NCBI GenBank assembly: GCA_012962365.1
Contig: DTXR01000702.1
Span: 1-7,360, forward strand
Length of the DNA stretch: 7,360 bases
DNA from: Chromatiaceae bacterium
GTDB taxonomy: Bacteria; Pseudomonadota; Gammaproteobacteria; Chromatiales; Chromatiaceae
Direction: 5' to 3'
The notes under the pieces: model-generated
Told to the model about the DNA's origin: nothing
The model's input: only the letters and a program-made list of their open reading frames with translations
The model's database searches: none
Translations under genes and position numbers: made by a program
Part shown: piece after piece, positions 1 to 4,367 of the stretch
How the letters are laid out: each line of letters starts with the position of its first letter
Numbering within the stretch: position 1 is the stretch's first letter

Positions 1-888
1 ATCAATGGGCACCCGGCCCGTGGGCTCCGGCAGTGTCAGCAGGCAGTCCACCCGAGTGTCATTGCTCAGGGTCTGCTGCATGGCGTAACTGCCCTCGGGC
101 ATGACGTTGCGCACCAGGCCTTCCAGCTGTACCTCGCCAAAGGCGCCACGGGAGCGCTTGTCTGTGAGCACTTCCTGCAGGCTCACCACGTTGCCCGACA
201 GTTCGGTGATCTTCTTCTGGGCTTCGTCGATGCGTGACAGGTGCTCCAGCACCCGGCTGAACACTTCGGTGGTCTTCTCGAAACCCTGAGTGAGGCGCTT
301 TTCCACCTGACCACTGATCTGCTGCAGGCGCTCGTCTGTGGTTTGCGCCAGCTTCTCCAGACGCTCGTTCATCGACTTGGTCGACTCCGCCTGGGACTGG
401 CGCAGCTGCCCGGACATGTGTTCCATGCCAACCTGCAAGGCCTTGTGTTGGTTGTCCAGCGCCTCGGTCTGGCGTTTTTCGAAGCTTTCCCGCTGCCTGG
501 CGAGCTGTTCTCCCACATCCCGCTGAAGTTGAACGAAACGCTCCAGCAGAGATTCCTTCATGCTGCTGGCATCGAAGGTCAATTGCCGCTGCAGCATCAC
601 CTGGCGCTGCCCCAGGGTTTCCTGCAATTCATTGATGTTGCTATGCATGGCATCCCGGGTAAGCAGTTGCCCCTTGATGAACCCGTCAGCAATTTCCTGC
701 CGATGTTCGTTCAGGGCACTCAATAATCCCGCCGCCATTTCTTCCACTTCCACAGACAGGCTGTGCAGCCGGGTGCGCTGGATCAACAGCACACGCAGCA
801 GCCACAGCAACATCGCCAACACGAGTCCGATACCCGTAAAAAGGATCTCCTGAGAATATTGCGCCCAGAAAGCCTGAACATTGTGCAT
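1..888 (-). CDS. rmuC: DNA recombination protein RmuC, N-terminal part (cut by window edge)
   Basis: The minus-strand frame is open from an ATG at 888 to base 1, giving 296 residues without a stop; the E. coli family member is about 475 residues, so the C-terminal part is missing. Seen: a single membrane segment at about residues 15-36, a long Gln/Glu/Arg-rich coiled coil from about 40 to 240, then the start of the conserved RmuC domain at about 243 (DKRSRGAFGEVQLEGL, a close fit to the family's K-R-x-R-G-x-x-G-E-x-x-L signature). The start is well fixed: an in-frame TGA lies ten codons upstream and no other start codon occurs between. Family knowledge: RmuC is a membrane-anchored, PD-(D/E)XK-like protein that limits recombination at inverted repeats; its exact reaction is not settled. 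It is divergent from the MtaB gene, 56 bp away. Identification is by signature and architecture only. Confidence 0.9.
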   Translation of the reverse strand, partial: MHNVQAFWAQYSQEILFTGIGLVLAMLLWLLRVLLIQRTRLHSLSVEVEEMAAGLLSALNEHRQEIADGFIKGQLLTRDAMHSNINELQETLGQRQVMLQRQLTFDASSMKESLLERFVQLQRDVGEQLARQRESFEKRQTEALDNQHKALQVGMEHMSGQLRQSQAESTKSMNERLEKLAQTTDERLQQISGQVEKRLTQGFEKTTEVFSRVLEHLSRIDEAQKKITELSGNVVSLQEVLTDKRSRGAFGEVQLEGLVRNVMPEGSYAMQQTLSNDTRVDCLLTLPEPTGRVPID

Positions 889-910
889 GGTTTCAGAACC
901 ACCGAAAGGA

Positions 911-916
911 TAGAAT
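911..916 (+). promoter_or_regulatory. possible -10 element for mtaB
   Basis: In the 56-bp gap between the divergent rmuC and mtaB starts, TAGAAT matches the sigma70 -10 consensus at five of six positions and would place a transcript start about 20 nt before the mtaB ATG. No convincing -35 hexamer sits 16-18 bp upstream, where the sequence is TGGTTT or similar, so the call is tentative. No matching element was clear on the opposite strand for rmuC. Confidence 0.35.
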
Positions 917-944
917 CAACTGCCGAAATTACCACAGATCTCTC

Positions 945-2225
945 ATGCGCGTTCACCTGAAAACCCTTGGCTGCCGCCTCAACGAAGCCGAACTGGAATC
1001 CTGGTCACGGGATTTCCAGGCGCAAGGCATACGGCCCACGCCCTCTCCCGATCATGCAGATCTGGTGGTCATCAACACCTGTGCGGTAACCGAGGAAGCG
1101 GTGAAGAAATCCCGCAAGCTGTTGCGCCGTGCCCAGCGGGACAATCCCCGTGCCAAACTGGTGGTAAGCGGCTGCTATGCCTCCCTCAACCCGGAACAGG
1201 CCGCCGCCGACCTGGGCGTTAATCTGGTGGTGCCCAACACGGACAAGGAGCACCTGGCGGACATCGCCATCCGCGAACTGCATCTGCCCACCATGCCCGC
1301 CACCGCCATGGCGCCCGACAGCTACAGCCCGTTGCAACGCAACCGCCAGCGGGCCTTCATCAAGGCACAGGATGGCTGCCGCTATCGCTGCAGTTATTGC
1401 ATCGTGACGCTTGCGCGAGGCGAGGAACGCAGCAAACCCCTGGCCGACATCATCGCGGAGATTCAACGCCTGCAGACACAGGGTATTCAGGAGGTCGTGC
1501 TGGCGGGCGTACACCTGGGTGGTTATGGCAGCGACATCGGCGACAACCTGAAACACCTGGTGGAAGCCGTGCTGGCAAATACCGACATGCCCCGCATTCG
1601 CCTGGGATCGCTTGAGCCCTGGGACTTGCCGGATGATTTCTGGATCCTGTTCGAAAACCCGAGACTGATGCCACATTTGCACCTGCCCATGCAAAGCGGC
1701 GCCAATTCGGTACTGCGACGCATGTCACGGCGTTGCCGAAGCGAGGAGTTTCTGGCGCTGGCGGATCACGCCAGACGGCAAATCACTGATTTCAATATCA
1801 CCACGGACATCATCGTGGGCTTTCCCGGCGAGACAGCATCAGAGTGGCAACAAACCCTGGAATTTGTCGAACAGGCTGCCTTCGGTCATGTCCATATCTT
1901 TGCCTTTTCTCCCCGCAGCGGAACCAAGGCAGCCTATCTCGAAAACCCCGTGCCCAGGGAAATCAAACGCCAGCGCAGTGAACAACTGCACGAATTGTCA
2001 GCCCGGCTTGGGAACACAGTGGCCAGCCGGCAGTTGGGAAAAACCGTACCTGTGCTGGTAGAAGGGAATCCCGCAAAGCACGGGGGAAAGTTCCTGTGCT
2101 CTGGCTACACACCCAATTATCTGCGTGTACACTTCCTGTCTGAACGAAAACTGGAAAACCGGATCGTGGATGTCACTTTGAGGCAATTCAATGGAGAGCA
2201 CCTTCAGGGAACACCAATCGAATGA
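945..2225 (+). CDS. mtaB: tRNA t6A37 methylthiotransferase, MtaB type (radical SAM)
   Basis: This 426-residue protein has the three-part layout of methylthiotransferases. The N-terminal UPF0004 domain carries the three cluster ligands Cys10 (LGCRLNEAE), Cys46 (NTCAVTEEA) and Cys77 (VSGCYA). The radical SAM core has CRYRCSYC (Cys145, Cys149, Cys152), followed by the conserved stretches LAGVHLGGYG, LHLPMQSG and DIIVGFPGET. The last 65 or so residues fit a TRAM-like RNA-binding domain. Members of the family use two [4Fe-4S] clusters and S-adenosylmethionine to add a methylthio group to tRNA A37. The LGCRLNEAE and GVHLGGYG motifs favour the MtaB (t6A to ms2t6A) branch over MiaB (i6A substrate) or RimO (ribosomal protein S12), from pattern memory rather than a tree. 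The ATG at 945 puts the start directly before the canonical first motif; the Shine-Dalgarno match upstream is weak. No neighbour shares its pathway. Confidence 0.9.
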   Translation: MRVHLKTLGCRLNEAELESWSRDFQAQGIRPTPSPDHADLVVINTCAVTEEAVKKSRKLLRRAQRDNPRAKLVVSGCYASLNPEQAAADLGVNLVVPNTDKEHLADIAIRELHLPTMPATAMAPDSYSPLQRNRQRAFIKAQDGCRYRCSYCIVTLARGEERSKPLADIIAEIQRLQTQGIQEVVLAGVHLGGYGSDIGDNLKHLVEAVLANTDMPRIRLGSLEPWDLPDDFWILFENPRLMPHLHLPMQSGANSVLRRMSRRCRSEEFLALADHARRQITDFNITTDIIVGFPGETASEWQQTLEFVEQAAFGHVHIFAFSPRSGTKAAYLENPVPREIKRQRSEQLHELSARLGNTVASRQLGKTVPVLVEGNPAKHGGKFLCSGYTPNYLRVHFLSERKLENRIVDVTLRQFNGEHLQGTPIE

Positions 2226-2234
2226 TCATCATCA

Positions 2235-2262
2235 TTGAAAAAGTACAGAAAACAACCATACT
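2235..2262 (+). promoter_or_regulatory. possible promoter for the 67-residue gene
   Basis: TTGAAA (2235-2240) and CATACT (2257-2262) are separated by 16 bp, an acceptable but weak sigma70-like pair. It would start transcription about 25 nt before the gene's AAAGGAG ribosome binding site. The region 2226-2294 is clearly more AT-rich than the genes on either side, which fits a regulatory gap. Read-through from mtaB is equally possible because no terminator is seen after it. Confidence 0.35.
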
Positions 2263-2294
2263 TAACACATAAGTGTGTAAAAAGGAGAAGTGCA

Positions 2295-2498
2295 ATGTTT
2301 CTTAAAGATACCAAGAGCGGTGACCTTGTTGAGGTTCTGGGGGTTTCCGACCTGATCGACCCCTTTCAAAACAGCGTTCCGGGACGTTTTCATGCAGGAG
2401 AGGAAATGGGCGAACCCAAAAGCTTCTTCAAAACCGAGCTGGTCTTTCCTTCCGATGAAGCACTGCCGAGGTGCTGGGTAGACCCCAACTACAAGTAG
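2295..2498 (+). CDS. small acidic hypothetical protein (67 aa)
   Basis: The 67-codon frame begins at an ATG preceded by a strong AAAGGAG Shine-Dalgarno (2280-2286) eight bases upstream. A longer reading from TTG at 2235 is possible, but it has no ribosome site and adds a basic, low-complexity head, so 2295 is preferred. The product is soluble and acidic (12 Asp/Glu against 7 Lys/Arg), with no signal peptide or membrane segment. It has one Cys (Cys60) in a distinctive ending, LPRCWVDPNY, and a central GRFHAGEEMGEP stretch. The dense aromatic/Pro/Gly pattern and good ribosome site argue for a real gene. I do not recognise a named family and assign no function. Its right-hand neighbour, exonuclease III, is convergent, so the two are not co-transcribed. 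Confidence 0.75.
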   Translation: MFLKDTKSGDLVEVLGVSDLIDPFQNSVPGRFHAGEEMGEPKSFFKTELVFPSDEALPRCWVDPNYK

Positions 2499-2509
2499 GC
2501 TCGCCGAAC

Positions 2510-2542
2510 CCGCAGGGCATTACCCTCTGAAATGCCCTGCGG
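2510..2542. terminator. hairpin between convergent genes, probable bidirectional terminator
   Basis: CCGCAGGGCAT (2510-2520) is the exact reverse complement of ATGCCCTGCGG (2532-2542). One more T-A pair closes the stem to 12 bp with a 9-nt loop. It sits 11 bp after the stop of the small gene and 7 bp beyond the stop of exonuclease III, the right place to end both transcripts. Neither strand has a T run after the stem, so it is not a textbook intrinsic terminator; it may work with Rho or protect 3' ends. Confidence 0.6.
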
Positions 2543-2549
2543 TATGCGT

Positions 2550-3365
2550 TCAGGTTTCCACGTCCATCCAGACCGGACAGTGATCCGATGGTTTTTCCAT
2601 AGCGCGGATATCATAGGCTATGCCGGCATCTTTCAGATTCTCAAACACGGGAGTGCTGCTCAAGAGCAGATCGATGCGCAAGCCCCGTTTGGGATCGCGG
2701 TCGAATCCCTTGCTGCGGTAATCGAACCAGCTGAAGAGCTTATCCTCTTCAGGATATTTTTCCCGCCAACTGTCATGCAACCCCCATTCCATGAGTTTCT
2801 GCAGCCATTCGCGCTCTTCCGGGAGGAAAGAGCACTTGCCCGTGCGCAGCCAGCGCTTCATGTTATCCGGGCCAATACCGATATCCAGATCCGTGGGGGC
2901 GATATTCATATCACCGATAATCGCCAGATGCTGATCTGACGCAAAATCCGTGTTCAGCCAATCCGTGAGATCCGCATAGAACTTGCGTTTGGCGGGAAAC
3001 TTCTCCGGATGTTCACGACTCTCGCCCTGGGGAAAATAGCCGTTCATCACCGTGATCTCCCCGCCGCCGGGTGTTTTGTAGATGCCCGTAATGAGGCGTT
3101 TCTGGCTTTCCTCACCATCGTCCGGCAAGCCGCGGATGATTTCCATGGCGGGCTCCCGGGACATAAGGGCCACGCCGTAATGCCCCTTCTGGCCATGGAA
3201 GTCCACATGGTAGCCCAGCTCCTCGATCATCTCGCGGGGGAACTCGCTGTCCTGCACTTTGGTTTCCTGCAGGCCGATGACATCGGGCTGGTATTGTTCC
3301 ACCAGGGTCTTGAGCTGGTGGGGGCGGGCGCGGACGCCGTTGACGTTGAAGGATACGATGCGCAT
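2550..3365 (-). CDS. xthA: exodeoxyribonuclease III
   Basis: This 271-residue protein is almost the same length as E. coli ExoIII (268). All catalytic landmarks of the exonuclease/endonuclease/phosphatase fold are present: Asn7 in SFNVNG, Glu34 in LQETK, Tyr110 in MNGYFPQGE, Asp152 and Asn154 in [13 protein letters not shown], Asp232 in RIDLLL, and Asp261-His262 in SDHCPV. ExoIII is the major AP endonuclease of base-excision repair and also a 3'-5' exonuclease on duplex [14 protein letters not shown] near 211-221 matches the family's abasic-site-binding loop. The ATG at 3363-3365 gives the standard N-terminus [10 protein letters not shown]; another ATG four bases upstream is out of frame. The gene appears to stand alone, convergent with the 67-residue gene and divergent from the peptide operon. 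Nothing looks degraded. Confidence 0.97.
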   Translation of the reverse strand: MRIVSFNVNGVRARPHQLKTLVEQYQPDVIGLQETKVQDSEFPREMIEELGYHVDFHGQKGHYGVALMSREPAMEIIRGLPDDGEESQKRLITGIYKTPGGGEITVMNGYFPQGESREHPEKFPAKRKFYADLTDWLNTDFASDQHLAIIGDMNIAPTDLDIGIGPDNMKRWLRTGKCSFLPEEREWLQKLMEWGLHDSWREKYPEEDKLFSWFDYRSKGFDRDPKRGLRIDLLLSSTPVFENLKDAGIAYDIRAMEKPSDHCPVWMDVET

Positions 3366-3474
3366 TCATGTTTCCCGAATGGATAATCAAGGCGCCAAGT
3401 GTATCAAAAGCACGGCTGAAAAAGGTGATTCCAATGGATGGCTGGCTGGGTGAGCGGGATATGCATTGTGGTTC

Positions 3475-3502
3475 TTGACAAACACAAAAATCCCTTAATA
3501 AT
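3475..3502 (+). promoter_or_regulatory. sigma70-like promoter of the peptide operon
   Basis: A perfect TTGACA -35 box (3475-3480) is followed after 16 bp by AATAAT (3497-3502), five of six matches to the -10 consensus. It is the best promoter pair I found in the window and faces the peptide gene. It predicts a transcript start near 3509 and a 5' leader of about 100 nt. Confidence 0.65.
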
Positions 3503-3514
3503 AGTGGTGTGCGG

Positions 3515-3543
3515 CCTCACAAAGGGGCCTCACAAAGGGGCCT
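3515..3543 (+). repeat. 13-bp tandem direct repeat (2.2 copies)
   Basis: CCTCACAAAGGGG occurs at 3515-3527 and again, without a gap, at 3528-3540; a third partial copy (CCT) follows. With the preceding GG, each copy can fold as GGCCTC-loop ACAAA-GGGGCC (3513-3529 or 3526-3542). The two hairpins share bases and cannot form together. The repeat begins within a few bases of the predicted transcript start, so it could be a repressor site, a 5'-end stabilising stem, or replication slippage. Confidence 0.7.
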
Positions 3544-3561
3544 GAATATCAACCATTCAGG
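3541..3561 (+). promoter_or_regulatory. leader hairpin 1
   Basis: CCTGAAT (3541-3547) pairs exactly with ATTCAGG (3555-3561) across a 7-nt loop, in the untranslated leader of the peptide gene. Its left arm could instead pair with the TTCAGG that overlaps the ribosome binding site (3594-3599), so alternative leader folds are possible. Confidence 0.45.
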
Positions 3562-3582
3562 TTTGACGTTATTTACGGAAAG

Positions 3583-3602
3583 CCTGATCTTTCTTCAGGG
3601 AG
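3583..3602 (+). promoter_or_regulatory. ribosome binding site of the peptide gene, inside a small hairpin
   Basis: The Shine-Dalgarno is AGGGAG (3597-3602). Part of it lies in TCAGG (3595-3599), which can pair with CCTGA (3583-3587) across a 7-nt loop. The site is 4 nt from the first ATG (3607) and 7 nt from the second (3610); the second spacing is nearer the optimum, so initiation may occur at 3610. The weak stem could reduce translation unless opened. Confidence 0.5.
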
Positions 3603-3606
3603 TTTC

Positions 3607-3780
3607 ATGATGAAACATATGAAAAAGATCGTTGGCGGCACCTCCGCCGTAATTCGACTGATGATGCTCACCCAGACTGCTGTAGCTGGATGCGGCTGTC
3701 AGGTCAGATGTTGGACGGAATGTATTGGGGATCATTGCATCCGTGTCTGTGGCATTCAGTGTCAATGTGATCTTCAATAA
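3607..3780 (+). CDS. cysteine-rich secreted peptide precursor (57 aa), likely operon substrate
   Basis: This is a 57-codon frame from ATG 3607 (or 3610) to TAA 3780 with a good ribosome site. The N-terminal 27 residues look like an export signal: a basic start (MMKHMKK), a moderately hydrophobic stretch interrupted by Arg17, and TAVA before Gly28. AVA/G fits signal peptidase I; VAG/C also fits a lipobox, so lipidation at Cys29 is an alternative. The remaining 30 residues carry eight cysteines (29, 31, 35, 39, 44, 48, 52, 54) with mirror-symmetric spacing 2-4-4-5-4-4-2 around the loop IGDH (40-43). One Trp (36) and near-balanced charge complete the core. I recognise no family. Position at the head of an operon with a CxxC periplasmic protein and a MacAB-like pump implies a secreted disulfide-rich peptide; toxin, bacteriocin, signal or metal-binding roles are all open. 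GC is about 48% by hand count. Confidence 0.82.
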   Translation: MMKHMKKIVGGTSAVIRLMMLTQTAVAGCGCQVRCWTECIGDHCIRVCGIQCQCDLQ

Positions 3781-3785
3781 ATAGA

Positions 3786-3814
3786 TTGCCGCCAGGCGAC
3801 ACCCCTGGCGGCGA
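3786..3814 (+). promoter_or_regulatory. intercistronic hairpin after the peptide gene
   Basis: GCCGCCAGG (3788-3796) is the exact reverse complement of CCTGGCGGC (3804-3812), with a 7-nt loop; one T-G and one T-A pair extend it to 11 bp. It starts 6 bp after the peptide stop and has no following T run. Such stems after the first gene of peptide operons commonly protect the upstream message or partly stop polymerase, so that precursor is made in excess over transporter. That role is inferred here. Confidence 0.6.
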
Positions 3815-3842
3815 CCTCTCGTCGCATTCCAACAGGGAAAAC

Positions 3843-4352
3843 ATGATGATAACCAATCGCTTGCTGTTGCTGACAGCCGTATTCATCAACCTGATTTTTG
3901 TTGCCGCTGCCCGGGCAGAAATTCACCAATACAGCATACAGAAAAAAAATCTGACCGAACTGGGCTTTCCTATCTCCTTTCCCCAGCTCTATTTTTTCAA
4001 CGGCGAAAGAGACCTGTTCTATATCACTGGCGGAGGCAGGGGAGATGCCATAGGTGATCTCCAAACCTTCGCATCAGGGCTGGATAAAAAGAAAATTGCT
4101 CGAATGAGTCAACGTCCGCCGGTAGCAGACCACGCCTTGTGGAACGACAGATTCAAGGCCCTGAGCAAACAACTGCTTCCTGCCCGTCAGTCTCTGTTTT
4201 ACGATCACGCAAGAGTAACCTTGGTCGGTTTGATTCTTGATCTACAGGATTACCCCCGGTGTACACCCTGCAAAGCGCTGATCAAGGAAATGCAGGCATT
4301 GGCGGAAAAAGAAGGGCTTTCACTGACACTGATTTCCCGGAAGCGCCAGTAG
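3843..4352 (+). CDS. predicted periplasmic thioredoxin-like CxxC protein (169 aa)
   Basis: The start is placed at the ATGATG beginning at 3843 (second ATG 3846), with AGGGA at 3834-3838. It yields a clean signal peptide: MMITNR, a hydrophobic run to about residue 20, then AARA/E, with cleavage expected after Ala25. The TTG at 3786 would add 19 non-hydrophobic residues and lies in the hairpin, so it is rejected. Residues 26-125 match nothing I recognise. Residues 124-166 look like the first strand, active-site helix and second strand of a thioredoxin fold (RVTLVGLILD, then DYPRCTPCK, then SLTLIS), with Cys140 and Cys143 as a CTPC motif. The usual cis-proline half is missing because the protein ends about 25 residues after the motif. 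These are the only two cysteines. Encoded between the cysteine-rich peptide and its probable exporter, it is a candidate oxidase or isomerase for that peptide; a structural or chaperone role is also possible. Confidence 0.75.
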   Translation: MMITNRLLLLTAVFINLIFVAAARAEIHQYSIQKKNLTELGFPISFPQLYFFNGERDLFYITGGGRGDAIGDLQTFASGLDKKKIARMSQRPPVADHALWNDRFKALSKQLLPARQSLFYDHARVTLVGLILDLQDYPRCTPCKALIKEMQALAEKEGLSLTLISRKRQ

Positions 4353-4367
4353 AAAATAGCGAGTGAT

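Larger units (their letters stand above)
3366..3606 (+). other. non-coding leader and regulatory region of the peptide operon
   Basis: This 241-bp gap separates xthA from the divergent peptide gene. From left to right it holds the xthA upstream region (3366-3470, no convincing promoter seen), a sigma70-like promoter (3475-3502), a 13-bp tandem repeat able to form hairpins (3513-3542), a second hairpin (3541-3561) and a third that overlaps the peptide's ribosome binding site (3583-3599). The only open frame over 30 codons, 3368-3478, lacks a ribosome site and looks accidental. Confidence 0.6.

Noticed and set aside
241..726. 161-residue plus-strand frame opposite rmuC
   Set aside because: It is antisense to a clear RmuC coiled coil, and its Leu/Gln-rich translation is the expected by-product.
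945..2225. The radical SAM protein as a maturase that makes thioether links in the cysteine-rich peptide
   Set aside because: It has the full methylthiotransferase layout (UPF0004 cysteines, radical SAM core, TRAM-like end), is 1.4 kb away in another transcription unit, and lacks a SPASM or peptide-binding domain.
3368..3478. 36-codon frame upstream of the peptide gene
   Set aside because: It has no ribosome site, runs back through the xthA 5' region, ends in the -35 box of the predicted promoter, and encodes nothing recognisable.
3515..3543. The short repeats as a CRISPR array or attachment site
   Set aside because: Units are 13 bp, abut without spacers and number only about two; no integrase or cas gene is nearby.
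3616..3639. Gly10-Gly11 of the peptide as a double-glycine leader cleavage site
   Set aside because: The leader would be only 11 residues, lacks the usual leader pattern, and the operon's ATPase has no C39 peptidase domain. The AVA/GC site is better placed just before the cysteine-rich core.
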